A DNA stretch of 20,495 bases from a virus. The stretch is taken from IMG/VR virus record IMGVR_UViG_3300009159_003223, positions 1 to 20,495 of that record, one strand, 5' to 3'. Below the pieces are notes generated by a model. It did no database searches, was not told the DNA's origin, and worked only from the letters and a program-made list of their open reading frames with translations. Below, in pieces: positions 1 to 8,276 of this stretch. The position numbers and the translations under genes are program-made. Position 1 is the first letter of the stretch, and the number at the start of each line of letters is the position of its first letter.

Positions 1-13
1 AAAGGAGATTTCT

Positions 14-274
14 ATGTCAGCAAAAACATTCAACGGCGATCAAAAGATCAAACTCACCCAAATTATCAATGAAGGCATGCAGGTCATGCATGAAATTGAT
101 ACGCTACAAGGTGGACTCAATGACACCATCAAAGCCATTGCCGAAGAACTTGAGGTCAAACCGGCTATCCTGAAAAAGGCTATCAAACTGGCACACAAAG
201 CCACCTTTGGACAAGAAAAACAAGATCACGAAACACTCGAAACTATTTTGGAAACTGTAGGCAAGACTCTGTAA
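14..274 (+). CDS. dsbA: DsbA-like double-stranded DNA-binding protein
   Basis: Small charged protein of 86 aa, close in length to T4 DsbA (89 aa). T4 DsbA binds double-stranded DNA and is linked to late transcription. Visible features are a helical, lysine-rich N-terminal half, a central AIAEELEVKPAILKK segment that resembles the DELGVDGKMFNKLL region of T4 DsbA, and an acidic C-terminus (HETLETILETVGKTL). A strong Shine-Dalgarno AAAGGAG at 1-7 with 6 nt spacing fixes the ATG at 14. Its stop overlaps the next start as TAATG. The assignment rests on size, pattern similarity and T4-like context; it could be another small DNA-binding phage protein. Confidence 0.6.
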   Translation: MSAKTFNGDQKIKLTQIINEGMQVMHEIDTLQGGLNDTIKAIAEELEVKPAILKKAIKLAHKATFGQEKQDHETLETILETVGKTL

Positions 275-1359
275 TGTATTCTGTATTTCAACACTGGGAT
301 CCACTAAAGGTATGCGTCATAGGTAAGAGCTACCCGCCGGATTTTTATAACTGGATCCAAGACGCAAATACACGCCAACGCTTTGAGCAGTTGGCAGAAG
401 AAACTGAACAAGATTATCAAGTCCTTATAAATTTGTTACAAGGCAAGTTCGGAATCCGTGTGTTGCGGCCTCAATTACCCGAGGATCTCAGCTCGTTGAA
501 CGTACATGGACGTTGGATGCAACCACCAGTTTGTCCCAGAGATTATTTTATCATGATCCAGGATCAACTATGGGTTCCCACAGTTCCTAACCGTGTACAT
601 GCAGATCGTGCATTTGCAAGACAAAATGTATTGACTCGTGAAAAATTTGATCGGATGGATCAAGCACAACTGGATGCCAGGCTGAATTGTTATACTGACA
701 TTTTTCAACACGTTCGCGATCAAGGCAACGCAGTACAAGAAACAGATTTAGATTTTGTAAATGGTTGCTTTGTGAGTCGCATTGGTGAGAACTTGTATTT
801 TGCTACACAAGAATACACAGAAGATCAAGAACGTCTATTGCAGACAGTAAACACTCACTTTCCTAGCACACACAACAAGATTGTTAATGCCGGAGGTCAT
901 GGTGATGCTACGTATTGTCCAGTTACGCCTGGCTTGATTATTAGCCTACAAGATGTGCCCACTTACACAGATACTTTTCCTGATTGGGAAGTTGTATACT
1001 TGCCACCTAGTAACTACGAACACATGAGAGAGTTTCAAGCCAGCATGAGAATCAATCGTGGGCGATGGCACATTCCCGGCTTTGAACAAGATCAAAATCT
1101 CATCAACACAGTTGAATACTATTTTGAAGACTGGGTAGGTGATGTGAGTGAAACTGTTTTTGACGTCAACATCCTTGTGATTGATAACAAGAACATTGTG
1201 GTATCCAGTCACAACGATCAAGTTGAACAGGCTTGTGCTAGGCACAATATTGAAGTGCATGTGAGTCCTTTTAGACATCGTTATTTTTGGGACGCAGGTA
1301 TCCACTGCATTTCTAACGACCTAAATCGAGATGGCAAATTACAGAACTTTTTTAAATGA
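274..1359 (+). CDS. Amidinotransferase-like pentein-fold enzyme
   Basis: A 361-aa protein of the amidinotransferase/guanidino-modifying (pentein) superfamily, which transfers the amidino group of arginine to an amine or hydrolyses guanidines. Visible signatures are HGDAT at residues 209-213, matching the HIDAT motif of glycine amidinotransferase with the catalytic His; LDFVNGCFVSRIGENLYF around 159-176, where the family's catalytic Asp lies; and FWDAGIHCISNDLNR with Cys345 as probable nucleophile, followed by a short GKLQNFF tail like the GTLQSYL end of GATM. Length fits the 350-420 aa family range. The start overlaps the dsbA stop (TAATG) and the end overlaps the next gene (ATGA). A role in adding an amidino group to a sugar, as StrB does in aminoglycoside synthesis, is inference from the neighbouring sugar genes. 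Confidence 0.8.
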   Translation: MYSVFQHWDPLKVCVIGKSYPPDFYNWIQDANTRQRFEQLAEETEQDYQVLINLLQGKFGIRVLRPQLPEDLSSLNVHGRWMQPPVCPRDYFIMIQDQLWVPTVPNRVHADRAFARQNVLTREKFDRMDQAQLDARLNCYTDIFQHVRDQGNAVQETDLDFVNGCFVSRIGENLYFATQEYTEDQERLLQTVNTHFPSTHNKIVNAGGHGDATYCPVTPGLIISLQDVPTYTDTFPDWEVVYLPPSNYEHMREFQASMRINRGRWHIPGFEQDQNLINTVEYYFEDWVGDVSETVFDVNILVIDNKNIVVSSHNDQVEQACARHNIEVHVSPFRHRYFWDAGIHCISNDLNRDGKLQNFFK

Positions 1360-2498
1360 CAGAGTGGTCGGAAGATTTATTTCCCAGCAACGTAACGCTA
1401 CGTAGTCCAAAATTAAATTTTTGGATCAAACGATACGACTTCCTAAAACAGATTGATACTAGCCGTGTGTACTTGATGTTGAACTGGGACGCTGGTGTTG
1501 ACACGGTTGTGCTGGGATTACAACACCGTGCAATAATTTTTACCAGTTGTGCAGAAAGCCCACGCTACCAAGAAGTACGTGAACTGGCCAAACGTTATCC
1601 CAGTGTTCCTATACTGTGGTTAGCTGACCTTGATGCTTATGATTACCCGTTGCCCGCTAATGTAACTTTTGTGCCGTATCGGCATTGGTACATTAGACTT
1701 GAAATGTTCCAGGAATGTTTTCAAGGGCAAGTGAAGCGGGTTAAAGACAAGCCGCTCAAATACAAGTTCAGTAGTCTAAGTTATTTTCGTAGACCCAATC
1801 GTGCTGTAGTCACTGCGGCATTGTACACTCATGCTAGAAATAGCAGTTTGTTCACTTGGCGCTACTTGGATAACGACCGTACAGGCAGGCAAGAAGAGTT
1901 TATTGAAACGTTTCGCAATCATAGACTGTTTCGAGACTTGGACTGGAAATTCTTTGACCAAGACTGGTTTACAGACCAAGATAACATAGCAGGCAAATTA
2001 CAAGCAGACGGTGTTAACTTCCGTGTGCGTGACGCTATGTTAGATATACACACCCCGGGCTTTGAACAAGCACTAATAAACATTAGCAATGAAACAGACA
2101 CATTTGGTTGGATGGACAATGGCATAGAACGCTACAATAGACCTGGTCCATTCCTTACAGAAAAAACTTGGAAGACATTAATCAGTGGGTGTGCGTTATT
2201 AAATTCAGGCCAACCAGGTACAATAAAGTTTTTACGTGAGGCATACAACCTGCCACTAGATTACAGTTATGATACTAGTTACGATCTTGAAACTCGAGAC
2301 TTTGATAGGTTATCAGGGCTTGTTGAAACTATACAAAACATTGAACAGAGTAGTTTGCAAGATTTAGTAAATGCTAACATAGACACATGTCAACACATAC
2401 AAGACCTGGTATTGAGTCCCGAATATGTACAAAGCATGCGTGATTACAATCTAGCACAAGACAAAAAAATCATGGAGTTACTGGCACAATGGATCTAA
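1356..2498 (+). CDS. Putative glycosyltransferase with fucosyltransferase-like C-terminal motif
   Basis: A 380-aa soluble protein. The most recognisable segment is PFLTEKTWKTLISGCALLN near residues 264-282, followed by GQPGTIKFLREAYNLP. This resembles the nucleotide-sugar-binding C-terminal segment of GT10-like enzymes and related phage proteins, where TEK is followed by a small-residue loop and a G-T-x-x-F-L-R helix. The N-terminal half (LMLNWDAGVDTVVLGLQHRAIIFTS) is consistent with a Rossmann-like domain but carries no decisive motif. It overlaps the upstream gene as ATGA and the downstream one by 10 nt, so the block is probably co-translated. Class assignment is moderate; acceptor and donor are unknown. 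Confidence 0.5.
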   Translation: MTEWSEDLFPSNVTLRSPKLNFWIKRYDFLKQIDTSRVYLMLNWDAGVDTVVLGLQHRAIIFTSCAESPRYQEVRELAKRYPSVPILWLADLDAYDYPLPANVTFVPYRHWYIRLEMFQECFQGQVKRVKDKPLKYKFSSLSYFRRPNRAVVTAALYTHARNSSLFTWRYLDNDRTGRQEEFIETFRNHRLFRDLDWKFFDQDWFTDQDNIAGKLQADGVNFRVRDAMLDIHTPGFEQALINISNETDTFGWMDNGIERYNRPGPFLTEKTWKTLISGCALLNSGQPGTIKFLREAYNLPLDYSYDTSYDLETRDFDRLSGLVETIQNIEQSSLQDLVNANIDTCQHIQDLVLSPEYVQSMRDYNLAQDKKIMELLAQWI

Positions 2499-3205
2499 TC
2501 ACATTTGGCTGTAGTTTTACACGAGACAACTATCAAGGCACCTGGGCCGATGCGTTGGCCAGTGGGCTTGGCTTAACGTTGGACAATCGTGCAGAGCGTG
2601 GTTCAGGTTCTGAGTTTGTTGTTAACCGAATACTTGCCAGCAACCTAACAGATTCTGTAGTGGCAGTTATGTGGCCCAGTGCCGATCGCATAGATTTGTG
2701 GGCAGACCATACAGTGCCACACTTACAAGGCGATCTTGAATATGCAGCTTGGTTAGATGGTGTACAACCTGAATTTGTAAATTTGCAGGGTAACCGTAGT
2801 CAAACAACTGGATTTAACTTGAACGGCAATTGGCCACGTGGGTACAAGGAACACTACTATAAATATCTATACTCCAGCTATCAAAGCGCACACAGTCTTT
2901 ACCGCAACATCATCACAGCGCAACTCTACCTAGACAGCATTAGTGTACCTTATGTAATGATGAGCAGTATAACACTAACAAACCCATTGATAATGTGGAA
3001 GACACCGTTTGAGATAGAACAGTCTATCTATAGTAAAATTAATTTTGATCGATTTGTAGCAGGTAGTGAGGGGTTTATAAATTGGTGCGTTAGCAACCGT
3101 AAACCCTTTATGAACAAATGGTATCCTACTGAACAAACACACGCCGACTACTGTCAGCAATTTATATTACCCAAGGCAAAACATGAGTTTAGGAATCTTA
3201 CATAA
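2489..3205 (+). CDS. SGNH/GDSL-like hydrolase
   Basis: A 238-aa protein opening with DLITFGCSFTRDN, the block I motif of SGNH hydrolases as it appears in phage-type members (G-C-S-F, probable nucleophile Ser9). A C-terminal TEQTHADYCQQFILPK places His218 where block V should be; the usual Asp three residues before the His is Glu215 here. An asparagine-containing middle (RAERGSGSEF, residues about 34-43) resembles block II, where a Gly is conserved. Members deacetylate or esterify sugars and lipids. The gene overlaps its upstream neighbour by 10 nt and its downstream neighbour by 23 nt. A role in O-acyl editing of a glycan is an inference from context. Confidence 0.6.
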   Translation: MDLITFGCSFTRDNYQGTWADALASGLGLTLDNRAERGSGSEFVVNRILASNLTDSVVAVMWPSADRIDLWADHTVPHLQGDLEYAAWLDGVQPEFVNLQGNRSQTTGFNLNGNWPRGYKEHYYKYLYSSYQSAHSLYRNIITAQLYLDSISVPYVMMSSITLTNPLIMWKTPFEIEQSIYSKINFDRFVAGSEGFINWCVSNRKPFMNKWYPTEQTHADYCQQFILPKAKHEFRNLT

Positions 3206-3830
3206 CGTTTTAACACCCAAACAAGTAAAAACCTTGCATGAGTGCGCCAAGGACTTTACTACTCGCAATCATTTCTTGTTTAGAGATGATCCGGTGTTTA
3301 CTACTGTGCGTGAAATTATTTTACCACATATACAAAAGTTTGAAAGCCGTGATAACATTTACAAAGGCTTTTATCTCAACATTGACTATGCAGCCGGAAT
3401 CCACACTGATGAATACTATGACCGTCACGCACGAAATACATACATATTTCCTTTAGAGGTTGAGCCAATGGATCCTGCAAAACCATCTACTACACATACT
3501 TTGGTGTTCAATGAAAGTTACTATAGCGAATATACGCCAACAGATGAAAGATACGATGTAAGCGAGTTTTGGAAAATCTCCCCGGATGTACAACCAAATT
3601 GTACACTGGCTCCCAAAGAATACGTGGGGCATTTGGTAGGACTTACTGCCGGTGTAGATTTAAAGAAAATCAGCATTGAGGCTGCATTTACTTGGCAACC
3701 TGGATGTATGATATTTTTTCCACGGAATCGATTACACGCCAGTGGAAATACTGCCCTGACCAATGTTAAGATTAAACGTGCCCTTACTATGTTTACAACA
3801 GGTGATGAAATTTGGGATGGTATGAAATAA
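3183..3830 (+). CDS. 2OG-Fe(II) oxygenase-like protein
   Basis: A 215-aa protein with a plausible double-stranded beta-helix metal site: GIHTDEYY gives the HxD pair His74/Asp76, RLHASGN gives the distal His185, and KIKRALTMFTT supplies Arg199 as the likely 2-oxoglutarate carboxylate ligand. The spacing (about 110 residues between HxD and the distal His) is normal for the superfamily. Such enzymes hydroxylate proteins, nucleobases or small molecules. The start is inside the SGNH gene and has a good Shine-Dalgarno (AAGG at 3175-3178). It is the last gene of the accessory run; a promoter follows directly. Substrate unknown. Confidence 0.65.
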   Translation: MSLGILHNVLTPKQVKTLHECAKDFTTRNHFLFRDDPVFTTVREIILPHIQKFESRDNIYKGFYLNIDYAAGIHTDEYYDRHARNTYIFPLEVEPMDPAKPSTTHTLVFNESYYSEYTPTDERYDVSEFWKISPDVQPNCTLAPKEYVGHLVGLTAGVDLKKISIEAAFTWQPGCMIFFPRNRLHASGNTALTNVKIKRALTMFTTGDEIWDGMK

Positions 3831-3833
3831 CTG

Positions 3834-3862
3834 TTGACTTTTACAACAAAAATAAGTACAAT
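3834..3862 (+). promoter_or_regulatory. Sigma70-type promoter of the DNA polymerase gene
   Basis: TTGACT at 3834-3839 and TACAAT at 3857-3862, separated by exactly 17 bp, are each one mismatch from the bacterial consensus. The -35 box starts 4 nt after the stop of the preceding gene. The first transcribed base is expected near 3869. It would give the polymerase its own early-type transcript. Confidence 0.75.
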
Positions 3863-3920
3863 ATAGAATCGCTCACTTGAAGAGCATGTATCACGGCTAA
3901 CCGGCCACAAACGGAGAACA
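3863..3920 (+). promoter_or_regulatory. Untranslated leader of the polymerase mRNA, possible translational operator
   Basis: Unusually for this window the polymerase has a leader of about 50 nt. It contains short inverted repeats: GCTC 3871-3874 with GAGC 3882-3885, and CGG 3894-3896 with CCG 3901-3903. The CCG at 3901-3903 could instead pair with CGG at 3912-3914, inside the Shine-Dalgarno GGAG (3913-3916). T4 and RB69 polymerases repress their own mRNA at a hairpin just upstream of the start. The stems here are only 3 to 4 bp, so an operator is a suggestion, not a call. Confidence 0.25.
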
Positions 3921-6581
3921 ATGAGTTATATTGACGCACTATTTGATCGTGAGCACGATCGTATTCACACAGTAGAACGCCGCAATGGTGAGCGGGTCTA
4001 CAGAGAATATCCTGCAAATTATATTTTTTATTATGATGATGCCCGAGGTAATTTTAAAAGTATATACGGCACACCCGTATCAAGATTTTCTACACGCAAC
4101 AACAAAGAGTTCCGCAAGGAAGTCCGCGCTCACAGCCATAAGCCGCTTTATGAAAGCGACATCAACCCAATCTTTAGATGCCTTGAAGAAAACTACAAGG
4201 ACCAAGATGCGCCTGAACTTCACACAGCGTTTTTTGACATTGAGGTGGCTTTTGATAAAGACCGCGGCTTCTCACCTGTATCAGACCCTTTTAATCCCAT
4301 TACTGCGATTTCAGTCTATCTCGACTGGCTAGATCAATTGGTCACGCTTGCTGTGCCTCCCAAACATTTGAGTTGGGATACTGCCCATGAACTGGTCCAA
4401 GACTTTGAGAACACCATCTTGTTTGCTGACGAAGCAGACATGATCAAAACATTTTTGGATCTTATTGACGATGCAGATGTGTTGAGTGGCTGGAACTCAG
4501 AAGGCTATGACATTCCCTATACCGTGAACCGCTGTATTCGTGTGTTGAGCAAGGATGACACACGCAAATTCTGTTTGTGGGGGCAACTGCCCAAGAAGCG
4601 TATGTTTGAACGCTTTGGTGCTGAAAACGAAACCTATGACTTGATTGGGCGTGTGCATATGGACTATATGCAACTGTATCGCAAGTACACATACGAAGAA
4701 CGTCACAGTTATAGCCTGGATGCCATTTGTGAGTATGAACTGGGTGAGCGCAAGACACAGTTTGAAGGAACCCTGGATAGTTTATACAACCAACACTTCC
4801 GGACATTTATTGAGTACAACCGCCAAGATACATTGTTGATTGGTAAACTAGACAAGAAACTGCGCTTCTTGGATCTTGCCAATGAACTGGCACATGCCAA
4901 TACTGTACTATTGCAGACCACCATGGGCGCTGTGGCTGTGACTGAGCAGGCCATCATCAACGAAGCACATGAACGTGGCATGGTTGTGCCCAATCGCAAG
5001 CAACGACTCACAGACGAAGACACACAGGCCGCAGGTGCTTATGTGGCTTACCCCAAGAAGGGTGTGCATGAGTGGATTGGATCAGTTGACATTAACTCAC
5101 TTTATCCATCGGCAATTCGTGCCATGAACATGGGTCCAGAGACTGTGGTTGGTCAACTGCGTCAGACCATGACTGATAGACTGATCAAAGCCAACATGGC
5201 CAAGGGACAGAGTTTTGCGGCGGCCTGGGAAGGTATCTTTGCCAGTTTAGAATACACAGCCGTGATGAATCAAGAGCGTGGCACTGAGATCACAATTGAC
5301 TGGGAGTCGGGTGAAGAGTCTGTACACTCGGCCGCTGAGATCTGGACCATTATCTTTGATTCAAATCAACCTTGGATCCTCACTGCCAATGGCACTATTC
5401 TTACATTTGAGAAGAAGGGTATCATACCTGGCTTGCTAGAGCGTTGGTATCGCGAACGTCAAGAACTACAGGCTCAAAAGAAGGATGCAAAAGATGCTAA
5501 AGAGATTGCTTTCTGGGACAAACGACAACTGGTTAAAAAGATTAATCTCAACAGTCTCTACGGGGCTATTCTTAACCCGGGCTGTAGGTTCTTTGACAAA
5601 CGTATTGGACAGTCAACAACACTTACTGGTCGTTCGATTGCCCGGCACATGGACGCTCATCTTAATGAGCTCATCACAGGCGAATACGACCATGTGGGAA
5701 AAGCAGTTATATATGGTGACACAGACTCGTGTTATTTCTCCGCATGGCCGGTCCTCAAGACCGAAGTTGAAGAAGGCCGGATGGCATGGTCAAAAGAAAC
5801 TTGTATTCAACTGTATGACAGCCTTGCTGAGCAGGTCAACGAAAGTTTTCCCGCCTTCATGGAGCAGGCGTTTCATTGTCCCAGGGACATGGGTGAACTG
5901 ATCAAGTGTGGTCGTGAAACTGTGGCAGACCGTGGATTGTTTATCACCAAGAAGCGTTATGCTGTAAACGCCATTGATATTGAAGGCAAACGACTTGACG
6001 TCAACGGCGCAATTGGCAAAACCAAGGCCACAGGACTGGATCTAAAACGTAGTGACACCCCCAAAGTAATTCAAGACTTCTTGTTAGAAATTCTAAATAA
6101 ACTACTTGCTGGTGCAGGTCGAGATGAGATTGTAGAACGTATTCGTGAATTCAAGTATGAGTTCATGGAACGTCCAGGTTGGGAAAAAGGTTCACCCAAG
6201 CGTGTGAACAACTTGACCAAGTACCAGGCAGAAGAAACTCGATTGGGCAAAGCCAACATGCCAGGACATGTGCGAGCCGCAATCAACTGGAATAACATGA
6301 GAAAGATGAACAGCGACAACTACTCAATGGCCATTGTTGATGGTATGAAAACTATTGTGTGTAAACTCAAGTCAAATTCACTTGGGTGGACTTCAATTGG
6401 TTATCCTACGGATGAACAACGACTGCCCACATGGTTTACTGCTTTGCCATTTGACGATGGAGAGATGGAAGCCACTGTGGTGGATGGCAAGGTTGATAAC
6501 TTGCTAGGTGTGCTGGATTGGGATCTAGCATCGGCAACCAATACAGAAAATACATTTACTAACTTATTTGACTTCGAATGA
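3921..6581 (+). CDS. 43: Family B DNA polymerase, T4 gp43-like
   Basis: Replicative polymerase with 3'-5' proofreading, 886 aa (T4 gp43 is 898). The exonuclease motifs are in order: FFDIEVAF (Exo I, about residue 104), LSGWNSEGYDIPY (Exo II, about 188) and YNRQDT (Exo III, about 299). The polymerase motifs follow: DINSLYPSAIR (motif A, about 391), KKINLNSLYGA (motif B, about 538), YGDTDS (motif C, about 598) and TKKRYA (about 676). All catalytic acidic residues are present and there is no intron, intein or split, as occurs in some T4-like polymerases. Start is supported by GGAG at 3913-3916. It has its own promoter and overlaps the next gene by 4 nt (ATGA). The C-terminus ends in LFDFE, consistent with the gp43 tail that docks on the sliding clamp. 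Confidence 0.97.
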   Translation: MSYIDALFDREHDRIHTVERRNGERVYREYPANYIFYYDDARGNFKSIYGTPVSRFSTRNNKEFRKEVRAHSHKPLYESDINPIFRCLEENYKDQDAPELHTAFFDIEVAFDKDRGFSPVSDPFNPITAISVYLDWLDQLVTLAVPPKHLSWDTAHELVQDFENTILFADEADMIKTFLDLIDDADVLSGWNSEGYDIPYTVNRCIRVLSKDDTRKFCLWGQLPKKRMFERFGAENETYDLIGRVHMDYMQLYRKYTYEERHSYSLDAICEYELGERKTQFEGTLDSLYNQHFRTFIEYNRQDTLLIGKLDKKLRFLDLANELAHANTVLLQTTMGAVAVTEQAIINEAHERGMVVPNRKQRLTDEDTQAAGAYVAYPKKGVHEWIGSVDINSLYPSAIRAMNMGPETVVGQLRQTMTDRLIKANMAKGQSFAAAWEGIFASLEYTAVMNQERGTEITIDWESGEESVHSAAEIWTIIFDSNQPWILTANGTILTFEKKGIIPGLLERWYRERQELQAQKKDAKDAKEIAFWDKRQLVKKINLNSLYGAILNPGCRFFDKRIGQSTTLTGRSIARHMDAHLNELITGEYDHVGKAVIYGDTDSCYFSAWPVLKTEVEEGRMAWSKETCIQLYDSLAEQVNESFPAFMEQAFHCPRDMGELIKCGRETVADRGLFITKKRYAVNAIDIEGKRLDVNGAIGKTKATGLDLKRSDTPKVIQDFLLEILNKLLAGAGRDEIVERIREFKYEFMERPGWEKGSPKRVNNLTKYQAEETRLGKANMPGHVRAAINWNNMRKMNSDNYSMAIVDGMKTIVCKLKSNSLGWTSIGYPTDEQRLPTWFTALPFDDGEMEATVVDGKVDNLLGVLDWDLASATNTENTFTNLFDFE

Positions 6582-7522
6582 AACTACAACAAATTGTTGC
6601 TTATATAAATCTATTAGACTCAATGAGTATGAGTGCTGAGTGTCAAGAAGCTGTGCGAGTGCTGGACGGTATTCTCCACGTGGTAACAAACCATGAGTTG
6701 CAATTAAATAAATTGGCTCAGGCGCTTGACCAAGATTTTGTAAATATCAAAAACGGAATAGAAGGATTTTCTTCAACACTAGATCAATTGCGACAACGAT
6801 TGCTAGATGAAGTTACCTCTCAGGAACCAGAATATTTTAGAGAAAGTCTAAGGTTGTTCAATCATGACATGCCGCATGAAACCAACTTGTATATTCTCAA
6901 TCGTAGACTTGCAATTGATGATGAGAGTAATATATTGTTGCGCAGTCATTTGAGAAATCTCAGCGATTGGCGTGTACCCGGCATGATCTTGAGACCCGGA
7001 CGTGAAAATTTCATTGAAGACTTGGTGCCTCTTGATCCTTTGTACCTGGTGGACCATCATGAAGAATTGTTTGAGCCCAGCGTGGCAAATTTTACTCCCG
7101 AGTACCAACGACGCTTACGACAGTATGTGGTCAGTGATCGAACTCACGAAGCATACTTTACCAAGTTGCCACAAGGTCAGTTTGGATTGATATTTGCTTA
7201 CAATTTTTTCAACTTCAAACCAATCGAAATCATACGTCAATACATAACTGAATTGTTTGGCGTCATGCGCCCTGGCGGTACCTTGATCATGACCTACAAC
7301 AACTGTGATCGGGCACAAGGAGTTGGCTTGGTAGAACGTGGTTTCATGTGCTACACGCCAAAAAAACTTATTGTGACACATGCAGAGTCAGTTGGCTTTG
7401 AGTGTGAATTCGAACACGACGGTGCAGGCGATGTCAGTTGGTTGGAGTTCCGCAAGCCTGGCGAGATCACATCCTTGCGAGGCGGACAGACTCTAGCCAA
7501 AATCGTTGCAAATTCACAATAA
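6578..7522 (+). CDS. Atypical SAM-dependent methyltransferase-like protein
   Basis: A 314-aa protein with two parts. Residues 1-100 are helical and probably coiled coil (LNKLAQALDQDFVNIKNGIEGFSSTLDQLRQ). The C-terminal part has the late strands of a Rossmann methyltransferase: YLVDHHEELFE (about 152-162, acidic end of the second strand), FGLIFAYNFF (about 202-211, motif IV position) and MRPGGTLIMTYNN (about 230-242, post-motif). A glycine-rich motif I is not visible, so SAM binding is uncertain. It begins inside the polymerase stop codon and ends 31 nt before the clamp gene. Location between polymerase and clamp suggests a replication- or DNA-linked role; the substrate is unknown. Confidence 0.5.
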   Translation: MKLQQIVAYINLLDSMSMSAECQEAVRVLDGILHVVTNHELQLNKLAQALDQDFVNIKNGIEGFSSTLDQLRQRLLDEVTSQEPEYFRESLRLFNHDMPHETNLYILNRRLAIDDESNILLRSHLRNLSDWRVPGMILRPGRENFIEDLVPLDPLYLVDHHEELFEPSVANFTPEYQRRLRQYVVSDRTHEAYFTKLPQGQFGLIFAYNFFNFKPIEIIRQYITELFGVMRPGGTLIMTYNNCDRAQGVGLVERGFMCYTPKKLIVTHAESVGFECEFEHDGAGDVSWLEFRKPGEITSLRGGQTLAKIVANSQ

Positions 7523-7551
7523 ACCCTGTATACTTTAAACTTAGGAGAAAC
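7506..7551 (+). promoter_or_regulatory. Promoter and ribosome binding site of the clamp gene
   Basis: TTGCAA at 7506-7511 and TATACT at 7529-7534 have a 17-bp spacer; AGGAG at 7543-7547 sits 6 nt before the ATG. From the -10 box to the end of GAGAAAC the segment nearly matches the one before queD (18928-18949), with one insertion and a few substitutions. Transcription from here would give a leader of only about 13 nt, starting next to the Shine-Dalgarno. The -35 box lies inside the end of the upstream gene. Confidence 0.6.
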
Positions 7552-7553
7552 TT

Positions 7554-8276
7554 ATGAGAGATTACTTGTTAGACTTGGTAGAACACACTTACGACCTTGG
7601 TTGTATTGATTTGGTCAAAATTGTTGGTGACACCAGCAAGAGCGAAATTGTTGGCCTGGCAGAAGATTTGAGCGTGGTCATTCGCGGCAACTTCCACAAC
7701 CCTGTGGCAGACTTTGTGGGCACATTTGGTATGCCTAACTTGGGCAAACTAAAGACCTTGCTGAACTTGCAAGAGTACAAGGAAGATGCCAAGCTCACTA
7801 TTACAAAACGTACCGACGGTGAACCAGATGGTATTACATTTGAAAACAAGATTGGCGACTTTAAGAACAACTATCGTTTTATGGCGTCAGGCATTGTAAA
7901 CGAAAAGTTGAAAACAGCCAAGATTCGCCCTGTGACATGGCACATTGAATTTGAACCAACCAATGCGGCCATTCAGCGACTGAAGTGGCAAATGAGTGCC
8001 AACGCTGAAGAAGCCAACTTCCAGGCCAAAACTGAAAACGGTGATCTCAAGTTTTTCTTTGGTGATCACAGCACACACTCAGGTAACTTTGTGTTCCATC
8101 CAGGTGTGAGTGGTCAATTGAAACGTGCATGGTCATGGCCTGCCAAACAGTTTGTGAGCATCATGGACTTGACTGGCGACAAGAAAGTACGCATCAGCGA
8201 TGATGGCGCCGCTGAGATCACAGTTGATTCTGGACTGGCAGTTTATCAATACCTGTTACCAGCACAATCTAAATAA
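7554..8276 (+). CDS. 45: DNA polymerase sliding clamp, T4 gp45-like
   Basis: Trimeric ring that tethers the polymerase to DNA and, in T4, also activates late transcription. It is 240 aa against 228 for T4 gp45. The sequence has the clamp pattern of alternating amphipathic strands with few cysteines: an SVVIRGNFHNPVADF segment (about 41-55), LGKLKTLLNL (about 62-71, like the gp45 LSVLKLV helix), a KTAKIRPVTWHIEFEP strand in the inter-domain region and a closing GLAVYQYLLP. Its own promoter and strong AGGAG fit the high clamp demand. The stop overlaps the DUF2061 start as TAATG. Identity is supported by the nearby gp43-like gene. Confidence 0.88.
   Translation: MRDYLLDLVEHTYDLGCIDLVKIVGDTSKSEIVGLAEDLSVVIRGNFHNPVADFVGTFGMPNLGKLKTLLNLQEYKEDAKLTITKRTDGEPDGITFENKIGDFKNNYRFMASGIVNEKLKTAKIRPVTWHIEFEPTNAAIQRLKWQMSANAEEANFQAKTENGDLKFFFGDHSTHSGNFVFHPGVSGQLKRAWSWPAKQFVSIMDLTGDKKVRISDDGAAEITVDSGLAVYQYLLPAQSK

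Noticed and set aside
4462-5023. Antisense open frames of about 70-115 codons across the polymerase gene
   Set aside because: They are shadows of a strongly conserved coding frame, lack ribosome sites and show cysteine-rich, low-quality composition.
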